Below, one piece after another: positions 1 through 5,586 of a stretch of 5,586 nucleotides of DNA. The stretch spans positions 1 through 5,586 of the forward strand of contig DAOUUD010000123.1 in NCBI GenBank assembly GCA_030668345.1, in the 5' to 3' direction. The notes beneath the pieces are model-generated. The model saw nothing but the letters and a program-made list of their open reading frames with translations, did not search any database and was not told the origin of the DNA. Source of the stretch: Candidatus Cloacimonadota bacterium (GTDB taxonomy: Bacteria > Cloacimonadota > Cloacimonadia > Cloacimonadales > TCS61). Within the stretch, counting starts at the first letter, position 1; each line of letters opens with the position of its first letter. A program made the translations under genes and the position numbers.

Positions 1-196
1 CGATCAAGGTTTCGATGAGAACTGCAGTTTGGATGGTCATGTGCAGGCTGCCCGTAATACGTGCTCCTTTCAGCGGTTTGGAATCTCCATACCTGCTTCG
101 CAGAGCCATAAGTCCCGGCATTTCTTTTTCTGCCAGAACGATTTCTTTCCTGCCAAAATCTGCCAGGTTTAGATCCTTAACTTTATAATCGTTCAT
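1..196 (-). CDS. ahcY: Adenosylhomocysteinase, N-terminal part (cut by window edge)
   Basis: The enzyme reversibly hydrolyses S-adenosylhomocysteine to adenosine and homocysteine in the cytoplasm, using bound NAD, and so relieves product inhibition of SAM-dependent methylases. Only the first 65 residues lie in the window. They begin MNDYKVKDLNLADFGRKEI and contain EKEMPGLMALR followed by KPLKGARITGSLHMTIQTAV, the hallmark N-terminal substrate-domain block of this family. The NAD-binding domain is outside the window. Two ATG codons are adjacent (197-199 and 194-196). I chose the second because the GGAG at 202-205 lies 5 bases from it but only 2 from the first; choosing the first adds one Met. 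The gene follows pnp on the same strand after a 145-base gap with no clear T-rich terminator, so read-through from pnp is possible. Identification is secure; completeness cannot be judged. Confidence 0.95.
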   Translation of the reverse strand, partial: MNDYKVKDLNLADFGRKEIVLAEKEMPGLMALRSRYGDSKPLKGARITGSLHMTIQTAVLIETLI

Positions 197-201
197 CATA
201 A

Positions 202-205
202 CTCC
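202..205 (-). promoter_or_regulatory. Ribosome-binding site of ahcY
   Basis: On the minus strand GGAG is followed by TTATG and then the ATG at 196. The 5-base spacing favours this ATG over the one immediately before it. The site is only 6 bases from the last copy of the alternating repeat (212-224), so folding of that repeat could affect access to it. Confidence 0.6.
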
Positions 206-211
206 ATTATT

Positions 212-332
212 AACCTTGAAAAAGTTTAAAAGAAATTTTCTTCCTACTCTACTTTTTCAATGGTTTCGCATCTCAACCGTTGAAAAGGTTCACTTGAAAG
301 ATTTCCTCTGTCTGCAAACCGTTTTCAAGGTT
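212..332. repeat. Four alternating copies of an AACC(n)TTGAAAA motif between pnp and ahcY
   Basis: Four related 13-14 base units lie in this gap in alternating orientation: AACCTTGAAAAAG (212-224, plus), AACCATTGAAAAAG (252-265, minus), AACCGTTGAAAAGG (275-288, plus) and AACCTTGAAAACGG (319-332, minus). Neighbouring copies are therefore inverted repeats. In the minus-strand transcript the 319-332 and 275-288 units can pair (13 base pairs with a bulge on each side), as can 252-265 with 212-224 (13 pairs, one bulged A). Alternatively the two central units pair with each other (12 of 14, 9-base loop). These choices are mutually exclusive, as in attenuators or translational switches, and the last stem would end 6 bases before the ahcY ribosome-binding site. 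The units could equally be DNA binding sites for a regulator. No function can be assigned from sequence alone. Confidence 0.65.
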
Positions 333-341
333 TTCAATAAA

Positions 342-2585
342 TTAATATCTTCTTCGACTATCCCTGTCTCTGTTTCCACCACTGCGGGAATCACTGCTGC
401 GATTCCTGTCTCTGTTGTATCCTCTTGTATTATCTTGAGGTCTATCTTCCCTTTTAACATATTCTGCTATCTTTTTCGGTTCAGGATTGCCTTCTACACC
501 TTTCATGGAGAGTTTGTACTTTCCTCTATCGAGCCCGATATATTTAACTTTTACTTTGTCTCCCAGCTTCAGCATATCTTCCACTGCACCGATGCGAGCT
601 GAGTGAAGTTGTGAAATATGAACCAGACCTTCTTTGGTTTCGCTCATGAATTTTACAAAAGCGCCGTAAGTTTCAATTCTGCTGACCAAACCTTCATAAA
701 TTCCGTTCATCTCAGGTTCAGCCACGATATCATTCACAATTTTTAAAGCTTTATCGATGGAATCTTTGTTGGAAGATGAGATACTAACAGTTCCATCATC
801 ATCAATGTTCACTTCAGCACCACTTACTTCAATAATGTGCTTGATCATTTTACCTCCGGAACCGATTACAGCACCGATCTTATCGGGATCGATCTTGATA
901 GACTCGATGCGGGGAGCTGTTTCTGCCAGTTCTTTGCGAGGTTCGGCAATAGTTTCGTGCATGATATCAAGAATATGGAATCGGGCGGTTTTGGCTTTTT
1001 CCAGAGCAATTCCCATGATCTCTTTGGTGATGCCTTCTATTTTGATGTCCATCTGCATAGCAGTGATGCCGTCTTTAGTTCCTGTTACTTTGAAATCCAT
1101 ATCGCCCAGGTGATCTTCCAGTCCCATAATATCGGTAAGAACGACGAACTTATCACCTTCCATGATGAGGCCGTTAGCAATTCCGGCAACCGCTTTCTTG
1201 ATGGGAACACCAGCTGCCATCAAAGCGAGAGTAGCACTGCAAACAGTTGCCATCGAGGAAGAACCGTTTGATTCCAGAATTTCGGAAACAAGGCGCAAGG
1301 TATATGGAAATTCATCTTTAGACGGGATCATCGGCAAAATAGCGCGTTCGGCTAAAGCTCCGTGACCGAGTTCACGACGACCGGGTCCACGCATGAAACT
1401 GGCTTCTCCCACGCTGTATGGCGGGAAATTATAATGCAGGAAATAATTCTTTTTAAATTCATCTGCCAGCCCGTCGATGATCTGTTCATCGCGTCCTGTT
1501 CCCAAAGTTACCGTTCCCAGAGCTTGAGTTTCTCCGCGGGTGAACAAGGCAGAGCCGTGTACGATAGGCACAATGTCGATTTCGCAGGTTATGTCGCGGA
1601 TGTCATCCATTCCTCTGCCATCTATACGATGATTATTGAATAGAATAGCATGTCGGACAGATTTAGTGAAAACTTCATCGAAAGCATTTTTGTAAATTCT
1701 CTCCACTTCCTCAAAATCTTCCCCATCTTCTGCAGCATATTTTTCCAGCATTTCGTTCTTCAGTTTATCAACTGCTTCATAGCGTTCCAGTTTGCCGTGT
1801 ACGTTAGCTGCTTTCTCTATAGCTTTTCCGAAATCTGTTTCGATTTTCTTGATTATTTCTTCCGGAGTTACCATAAGAACAACTTCCATCTTTTCCTTAC
1901 CGGCTTCTTTCACAAATTTTTCCTGGAAAGCAACCAGTTTTTTTATCACTTCATGACCGGTGTAGATGGAATCCATCATCATTTCTTCACTAACTTCCCT
2001 GGCTCCGGCTTCGATCATCACAACTGCAGATTTGGTTCCCGCCACATCCAGGTCGAGTGCGGATTCTGTAAATTGCTGAACTGTGGGATTGACTACAACT
2101 TCATCATTCACAACACCCACTTTCACACCGGCACAAGGTCCGTTAAAGGGAATATCGGAAATAGAAAGAGCAGCAGAAGCTCCCAGAATTCCCAGCATAC
2201 CGGGATCGTTTTCTCCATCGTAGGAAAGAACGGTTATAACAACGTGAACTGCATTCCTGAAACCATTCGGGAAAAGCGGTCGAATTGGTCTGTCGATGAG
2301 ACGAGCATTCAAAGTTGCTGTGGTGGAAGGCCTGGCTTCTCGTTTGAAAAAGCCACCCGGAATTTTTCCGGAAGCATACATTTTTTCGATAAAATCTACT
2401 GTAAGCGGAAAGAAATCAGTTCCTTCCTTTGCTTCTTTTTCTGCCGTTGCAGTTGCTAAAATGCTGGTTTTACCATAAGTGATAAAAACAGCGCCGTTGG
2501 CTTGTTTAGCCATTCTGCCGGTTTCCATTGTCAGTGTTCTGCCGGCGATTTCAATTGACTTCTTCTTAATGTCAAAATTGTGCAT
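342..2585 (-). CDS. pnp: Polyribonucleotide nucleotidyltransferase (PNPase)
   Basis: This trimeric cytoplasmic 3'-5' phosphorolytic exoribonuclease degrades mRNA to nucleoside diphosphates and can add 3' tails. The 747-residue protein has all family domains in order: first RNase PH domain (about 8-145, with FFKREARPS at 79-87 and RLIDRPIRPLFP at 95-106), helical linker (about 240-310), second RNase PH domain (about 320-550, with SALFTRGETQALGTVTLGTG at 345-364 and GPGRRELGHG at 400-409), KH domain (about 558-620, GSGG loop at 575-578) and S1 domain (about 627-696). Catalytic-site residues match E. coli D486, D492 and K494 as D491, D497 and K499. After the S1 domain a tail of about 48 residues rich in Arg, Asp, Ser, Asn and Gly makes it longer than the roughly 700-residue norm. 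An in-frame ATG at 2624 would add 13 residues, but 2585 has an ideal AAGGAG 5 bases upstream and matches the family N-terminus. It lies downstream of rpsO, as in many bacteria. Confidence 0.98.
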   Translation of the reverse strand: MHNFDIKKKSIEIAGRTLTMETGRMAKQANGAVFITYGKTSILATATAEKEAKEGTDFFPLTVDFIEKMYASGKIPGGFFKREARPSTTATLNARLIDRPIRPLFPNGFRNAVHVVITVLSYDGENDPGMLGILGASAALSISDIPFNGPCAGVKVGVVNDEVVVNPTVQQFTESALDLDVAGTKSAVVMIEAGAREVSEEMMMDSIYTGHEVIKKLVAFQEKFVKEAGKEKMEVVLMVTPEEIIKKIETDFGKAIEKAANVHGKLERYEAVDKLKNEMLEKYAAEDGEDFEEVERIYKNAFDEVFTKSVRHAILFNNHRIDGRGMDDIRDITCEIDIVPIVHGSALFTRGETQALGTVTLGTGRDEQIIDGLADEFKKNYFLHYNFPPYSVGEASFMRGPGRRELGHGALAERAILPMIPSKDEFPYTLRLVSEILESNGSSSMATVCSATLALMAAGVPIKKAVAGIANGLIMEGDKFVVLTDIMGLEDHLGDMDFKVTGTKDGITAMQMDIKIEGITKEIMGIALEKAKTARFHILDIMHETIAEPRKELAETAPRIESIKIDPDKIGAVIGSGGKMIKHIIEVSGAEVNIDDDGTVSISSSNKDSIDKALKIVNDIVAEPEMNGIYEGLVSRIETYGAFVKFMSETKEGLVHISQLHSARIGAVEDMLKLGDKVKVKYIGLDRGKYKLSMKGVEGNPEPKKIAEYVKREDRPQDNTRGYNRDRNRSSDSRSGGNRDRDSRRRY

Positions 2586-2590
2586 TTTTT

Positions 2591-2596
2591 CTCCTT
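2591..2596 (-). promoter_or_regulatory. Ribosome-binding site of pnp
   Basis: AAGGAG on the minus strand is followed by five A residues and then ATG at 2585. This strong site fixes the pnp start at 2585 rather than the upstream in-frame ATG at 2624, which falls inside the right arm of a leader hairpin and would give a non-conserved N-terminal extension. Confidence 0.85.
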
Positions 2597-2619
2597 TTGT
2601 TTGTTTGACGGAGACCAAA

Positions 2620-2664
2620 AGCAATAGGCTAAAACCAGAATTTTTCTGAGCTTAGCTTATTGCT
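2620..2664 (-). promoter_or_regulatory. Long imperfect hairpin in the pnp 5' leader
   Basis: Arms 2652-2664 and 2620-2632 pair over 13 positions with one C-A mismatch (at 2627/2657). A symmetric 3x3 internal loop follows, then a 5-pair upper stem (CAGAA/TTCTG, 2636-2640 with 2644-2648) closed by a 3-base loop. The structure ends about 34 bases before the pnp ATG and has no U tract, so it is unlikely to be a terminator. In E. coli the pnp leader carries a long stem that RNase III cuts and PNPase then uses to repress its own translation. The position and shape here suggest the same kind of control element; that role is inferred. Confidence 0.55.
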
Positions 2665-2696
2665 CCCAATTCTCCGCATTATTTTTTTTTTAGACA

Positions 2697-2720
2697 CAAA
2701 AGGGGACGAGTCCCCTTTTG
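2697..2720 (-). terminator. Hairpin terminator/attenuator after rpsO
   Basis: A perfect 10-base-pair stem (CAAAAGGGGA with TCCCCTTTTG) closed by a 4-base loop begins 17 bases beyond the rpsO stop codon. In the minus-strand transcript the GC core is followed by UUUUGUGUCU, a short interrupted U tract. It probably terminates part of the rpsO transcript while letting some polymerase continue into pnp, as the rpsO terminator does in E. coli. It may also protect the rpsO mRNA 3' end. The run of about ten T on the plus strand (2681-2691) is on the wrong side for rpsO termination. Confidence 0.65.
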
Positions 2721-2737
2721 CTAAACTTCAGAATTTA

Positions 2738-3007
2738 TTATTTTCGAATTCCAAGCGTTTTAATGACCTTACGATAGCGCTCAATATCTTTGTCCTGCAT
2801 ATAATCCAGCAGTCTGCGACGCTGCCCGATAAGCTTCAGAAGACCTCTGCGGGTATGAAAGTCTTTCTTATGTACTTTCAGATGTTCGGTGATATCTTTG
2901 ATCCTCTGAGTAATAAGTGCCACCTGAACTTCGGGCGATCCGGTGTCAGAATCATGGAGTTTAAACTCTGCCATGATAGCCTTTTTGGCTTCTTGTGTTA
3001 ATGCCAT
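2738..3007 (-). CDS. rpsO: 30S ribosomal protein S15
   Basis: S15 is a primary 16S rRNA-binding protein that starts assembly of the platform of the small subunit. The 89-residue product has the family's usual length and signature blocks: DTGSPEVQVA at 21-30, TEHLKVHKKDFHTRRG at 40-55 and the basic GQRRRLLDYM at 61-70. The residues known to read the G-U/G-C motif in rRNA (His41, Asp48 and Ser51 in E. coli, counted without Met) appear here as His, Asp and Thr, a conservative change at the last position. The start has AAGGAGG 6 bases upstream; a second ATG at 3011 is in another frame and too close to that site. It is the first gene of the leftward rpsO-pnp unit, with a terminator-like hairpin just after its stop codon. 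Confidence 0.98.
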   Translation of the reverse strand: MALTQEAKKAIMAEFKLHDSDTGSPEVQVALITQRIKDITEHLKVHKKDFHTRRGLLKLIGQRRRLLDYMQDKDIERYRKVIKTLGIRK

Positions 3008-3013
3008 GCATTA

Positions 3014-3020
3014 CCTCCTT
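3014..3020 (-). promoter_or_regulatory. Ribosome-binding site of rpsO
   Basis: AAGGAGG, a near-complete anti-16S complement, lies 6 bases before the ATG at 3007. The spacing rejects the out-of-frame ATG at 3011. Confidence 0.85.
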
Positions 3021-3035
3021 ATATTATTACTAATT

Positions 3036-3069
3036 AAAGCGGAACAAATGAAAAATCCACCGTTTCTTT
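3036..3069 (-). promoter_or_regulatory. Possible hairpin in the rpsO leader
   Basis: In the minus-strand transcript AAAG-AAA-CGG (3069-3060) can pair with CCGCTTT (3042-3036), giving 7 base pairs around a 3-base bulge and a loop of about 17 bases. It lies about 15 bases upstream of the rpsO ribosome-binding site. S15 represses its own mRNA in several bacteria through unrelated leader structures, so a control element is expected here. This fold is short, however, and could be chance in AT-rich DNA. Confidence 0.25.
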
Positions 3070-3136
3070 GTAAAGAGTTTTTTATAGATATAGATTTTAT
3101 AACGAGTTTAAGTACTTTCAGTTAGACAAATTCTTA
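3070..3136 (-). promoter_or_regulatory. AT-rich region likely to hold the rpsO promoter
   Basis: Reading leftward there are two TATAAA -10-like sequences (3101-3096 and 3086-3081), but neither has a convincing TTGACA-like -35 box at 16-18 bases. A leftward promoter must lie somewhere in the divergent gap between 3008 and 3193 or inside the exporter gene. I cannot place it precisely. Confidence 0.25.
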
Positions 3137-3166
3137 TTGACACATTATTAGATGGCAAAATTTATT
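3137..3166 (+). promoter_or_regulatory. Candidate promoter for the ABC exporter operon
   Basis: A perfect -35 box TTGACA (3137-3142) is followed after 18 bases by TTTATT (3161-3166), which matches four of six positions of the -10 consensus. A transcript would start near 3173, leaving a leader of about 20 bases before the exporter ATG at 3194. The weak -10 lowers certainty. Confidence 0.45.
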
Positions 3167-3193
3167 CATGCTTTGTAAGTTGGAAAAGAAAAT

Positions 3194-5092
3194 ATGAAAA
3201 ATATAAAAAGAATTTATAAAATAATGCTCCGGTATTGGAGTTATCTGCTTGCCGGACTCTTTTTTATGCTGGGTTATGCCGTATTCAGCGGCGTTAGCAT
3301 TGTGATGGCGATCCCTCTTCTGGATCATGTATTCAAACCGGAAAAAGTAACGATAATATACAGTAACTTCCCCTCGTTCTGGATAGCTATTCAAAAGATC
3401 ATCGCACACTTTATTTCCCAACATGGGAGTCTATTTGCGCTGTCTCAGAAACAGAATTATGAACCATTCCTGGAAGAATTGAAGACAGTGTTCCTTCATA
3501 CAGATCCCATTTTTTTACTGTGGTTGATAAGTGTAACGCTTATCCTGCTGGTTTTATTGAAGAACATATTCTTTTATTGCAATAAAATTATGTTTACTAA
3601 TCTACGTGGAAAAACGATCAGAACTATCCGCAATCAGATGTTTAAGAAATACCTGTATCAATCACTCGCTTTCTTTAATATAAACAAAGTTGGAGATTCA
3701 CTTGTTCGCATGGTTTCCGACGTGAAGATAGTCAGTGATTTTTTCATCAGGGCCATTTTCGATGCACTTCAAAATATCATACTCATCCTGGTTTTTGCCA
3801 GAGTTGCTCTTTTTTTGAATGCGAAGTTATTTCTTATCAGTTTGATATTGCTTCCTGTTTTCAGTATAATAATAAATTTTATTGGAAATAAGATTAAGAA
3901 ATATTCAAAAAGAATACAGATTCAATCATCCAACCTTTTTTCCAATGTAGAAGAAATATTGAACAGCATGAGGATAGTAAAAGCATTCTCACGAGAAGAT
4001 CATGAACTTGGAAAATTCAAAGATATAAACCAGAAGCATTTCAAATTCTGGCGAAAATCCCGGGTTTACCATTTGTTCAATGTCCCTCTTTCCGAACTGC
4101 ATGGCACCATCACTGGTGTTGTTATTCTTCTTATCGGAGGAAACCAGGTTCTTTCAGGTTCCGGTAATTTTACTCTGGGAAGTTTTATTGCTTTCCTGCT
4201 GGCAATTTTTTCTATGCTTCATCCTATGAAAATAATAACCAAAGCTTATGCAGAAATCCGAAAAGCATTGGTTTCACTGGATAGGATTTCCGTTATTTTG
4301 GATAGAAAATCCGAAATAGAAGAAGCACAAGATGCCGTGGAGAAAGATACTTTTGAAAGTAAAATTGAATTTAAGAACGTTTCCTTCTCGTATGACAGGT
4401 CACCGGAAGTATTGAAAAATATTGCTCTGATTATCAACAAAGGTGAAAGAGTAGCCATCGTTGGAGGAAGCGGTACAGGGAAAACCACTCTGGTTAATCT
4501 CCTGGAAAGAATGTATGATACTGAAAGTGGTGAAATATTTATCGATGGGGTCGAAATAAGAAAGATCAAACTGAAAGATCTGCGAACGTTATTCGGTACT
4601 GTAACTCAGGAATCCATTCTTTTTGGTGATACGATCGCAAACAATATCAGTTATGGAACTCTGGAAGATGTCTCTGAAAAAGAAATAATCAATGCTGCAG
4701 AAGTAGCTTATGCAGATGAATTTATTGATAAACTCCCCCATAAATATAATGAACTGCTCCATACTAAAGGCTCCAATCTTTCCGGTGGACAGAAGCAACG
4801 ACTCTGTATTGCCCGGGCAATTGTGGGAGATCCGCCTATCCTTATTTTTGACGAAGCGACGAGTGCTCTGGATACGGAAGCTGAACAGAAGGTTCAGAAA
4901 GCAATTGAACAGGCAACTAAAAACAGGACTGTGATAGTAATTGCTCACAGACTTTCTACCATTCTTTCTTCCGATAAGATCGTAGTTCTGGACAAAAGTA
5001 AAATAGTCGGGATCGGAAAACATAAAGAGCTTTTAAAAACATGTGAAAGATATCAGACTCTGTATGATCTGCAATTTGCTGATAACGCTTAG
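3194..5092 (+). CDS. MsbA-like ABC exporter, fused permease and ATPase
   Basis: This 632-residue half-transporter should act as a homodimer in the inner membrane, flipping or exporting a lipid or other hydrophobic substrate using ATP. The membrane domain has about six helices (roughly 17-41, 105-128, 184-208, 211-231, 301-320, 327-348). A loop of about 60 residues between the first two is larger than in E. coli MsbA. The nucleotide-binding domain (about 390-625) is intact: A-loop Tyr400, Walker A GGSGTGKTT (424-432), Q-loop Gln472, signature LSGGQ (529-533), Walker B ILIFDE (549-554), D-loop SALD (557-560) and switch His585. The start has GGAAAAG 5 bases upstream, a modest ribosome-binding site, and is the first Met before the conserved region. 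A TagF-like transferase gene follows after three bases, pointing to an envelope lipid or glycan substrate. Lipid A export is the default guess for an MsbA-like protein, but a drug or other lipid exporter cannot be excluded, so no symbol is given. Confidence 0.93.
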   Translation: MKNIKRIYKIMLRYWSYLLAGLFFMLGYAVFSGVSIVMAIPLLDHVFKPEKVTIIYSNFPSFWIAIQKIIAHFISQHGSLFALSQKQNYEPFLEELKTVFLHTDPIFLLWLISVTLILLVLLKNIFFYCNKIMFTNLRGKTIRTIRNQMFKKYLYQSLAFFNINKVGDSLVRMVSDVKIVSDFFIRAIFDALQNIILILVFARVALFLNAKLFLISLILLPVFSIIINFIGNKIKKYSKRIQIQSSNLFSNVEEILNSMRIVKAFSREDHELGKFKDINQKHFKFWRKSRVYHLFNVPLSELHGTITGVVILLIGGNQVLSGSGNFTLGSFIAFLLAIFSMLHPMKIITKAYAEIRKALVSLDRISVILDRKSEIEEAQDAVEKDTFESKIEFKNVSFSYDRSPEVLKNIALIINKGERVAIVGGSGTGKTTLVNLLERMYDTESGEIFIDGVEIRKIKLKDLRTLFGTVTQESILFGDTIANNISYGTLEDVSEKEIINAAEVAYADEFIDKLPHKYNELLHTKGSNLSGGQKQRLCIARAIVGDPPILIFDEATSALDTEAEQKVQKAIEQATKNRTVIVIAHRLSTILSSDKIVVLDKSKIVGIGKHKELLKTCERYQTLYDLQFADNA

Positions 5093-5095
5093 TAC

Positions 5096-5586
5096 ATGAA
5101 ATTTCTCTTTTATATATCCAAAAAATATTCGATTCCCATAATACAACCTCTGGTTGAATCTTTAAAAAGAACAGAACATGAATTTGCCTTCTTTGTTTCT
5201 GGAAAAGTAAGAAAAAACATCCCAGATGAATGGAAAGATTTTTTGATAATGAATGAAGTAGAGAAAGCAATTAATTATCACCCCGATTTTGTTATCGTTC
5301 CAGGTAACTTTGTTGATCCACGCATTCCAGGCATAAAAGCACAGATATTTCACGGATTGGGAATTGAGAAAAAATCACATTACAAGATCCGCCATTTCTT
5401 TGATATTTACTGTACTTCAGGTCCTTTTGTTACTGAAAGATATAAAAGACTTCAGAAGAGACATAAATATTTTTTAGTTCGGGAAACCGGATGGCCAAAG
5501 ATAGATCACATTCTAAACTATCCTACTGAGAATCTGAAAAAAAGATTGAACATACCTGAAGATAAAAAGATCATTCTCTTCGCTCC
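5096..5586 (+). CDS. CDP-glycerol glycerophosphotransferase (TagB/TagF)-like protein, N-terminal part
   Basis: The open frame begins MKFLFYISKKYSIPIIQPLV and runs to the window edge (163 full codons). No signal peptide or clear membrane helix is seen. The features recall the Glyphos_transf family of GT-B-fold enzymes that move glycerol-phosphate or ribitol-phosphate from CDP-alditols onto glycans: PDFVIVPGNF (63-72), QIFHGLGIEKK (83-93) with the HG pair at 86-87 matching the conserved HG of TagF, FDIYCTSGPFVTERYK (102-117), ETGWPKIDHIL (130-140) and KKIILFAP at the cut end, where family members read roughly ILYAPTF/W. The C-terminal half with the second catalytic region is missing, so assignment rests on motifs alone; another GT-B glycosyltransferase or an epimerase-like protein is possible. 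It starts three bases after the exporter stop, in the same frame and without a visible ribosome-binding site, so translation is probably coupled. The acceptor is unknown. Confidence 0.7.
   Translation, partial: MKFLFYISKKYSIPIIQPLVESLKRTEHEFAFFVSGKVRKNIPDEWKDFLIMNEVEKAINYHPDFVIVPGNFVDPRIPGIKAQIFHGLGIEKKSHYKIRHFFDIYCTSGPFVTERYKRLQKRHKYFLVRETGWPKIDHILNYPTENLKKRLNIPEDKKIILFA

Noticed and set aside
200..341. Riboswitch of a known SAH or SAM class upstream of ahcY
   Set aside because: I could not match the conserved cores of those classes; the only structure seen is the alternating repeat, which is reported separately.
216..602. Plus-strand open frame of 128 codons across the pnp-ahcY gap and the pnp 3' end
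   Set aside because: It overlaps the repeat cluster and the PNPase tail in antisense, and I see no good ribosome-binding site or family resemblance.
1650..2459. Long plus-strand open frame (269 codons) opposite pnp
   Set aside because: It is antisense to the conserved PNPase domains, its product is an implausible Phe/His/Ser-rich chain with no recognisable motif, and it arises from the codon bias of pnp.
2586..2624. Upstream in-frame ATG giving a 13-residue longer PNPase
   Set aside because: It lies in the arm of the leader hairpin and lacks a proper ribosome-binding site, while the ATG at 2585 has an ideal one and fits the family N-terminus.
3134..3424. Minus-strand open frame of 96 codons overlapping the exporter start
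   Set aside because: It is antisense to the first exporter helix and covers the promoter candidate; there is no recognisable protein feature.
4589..5023. Minus-strand open frame of 144 codons opposite the exporter ATPase domain
   Set aside because: It is a shadow of the strongly conserved ATPase motifs on the plus strand.
4956..5353. Two overlapping minus-strand open frames opposite the exporter/transferase junction
   Set aside because: Both are antisense to a continuous plus-strand coding region with clear family motifs; neither has a convincing start context.

Overview
The window looks like chromosomal DNA of a Gram-negative-type bacterium with moderate to low GC, judged by eye. I see no mobile element, tRNA, rRNA or CRISPR array. 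The lineage cannot be settled from the sequence. The diderm features (an MsbA-like exporter with an enlarged first periplasmic loop, as I recall from Bacteroidota-type homologues) and the base composition suggest a lineage around the FCB group, for example Cloacimonadota. That is a guess.

Left two thirds, minus strand: three housekeeping genes read right to left. rpsO (ribosomal protein S15) comes first. It is followed by a strong GC-core hairpin that looks like a terminator or attenuator, then a second long imperfect hairpin in the pnp leader, then pnp (polynucleotide phosphorylase). A 145-base gap follows, holding four copies of a 13-14 base motif in alternating orientation, and then the 5' end of ahcY (S-adenosylhomocysteine hydrolase), cut by the window edge. 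The rpsO-terminator-leader hairpin-pnp order matches the classical bacterial arrangement in which S15 and PNPase are partly co-transcribed and separately controlled after transcription. ahcY has no obvious functional tie to the other two.

The gap from 3008 to 3193 is a divergent intergenic region. It holds the rpsO leader and ribosome-binding site on the minus strand, and a TTGACA-type promoter candidate firing to the right.

Right third, plus strand: a complete ABC exporter with fused membrane and ATPase domains (MsbA-like) is followed three bases later, in the same reading frame, by the 5' part of a gene resembling the CDP-glycerol:glycerophosphotransferase (TagB/TagF) family. The pair looks like an operon for making or exporting a cell-envelope lipid or glycan.

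No clearly new system is visible. The items most worth a second look are the four-copy alternating motif before ahcY, the pnp leader hairpin, and the exporter/glycerophosphotransferase-like pair with its same-frame TAG junction.
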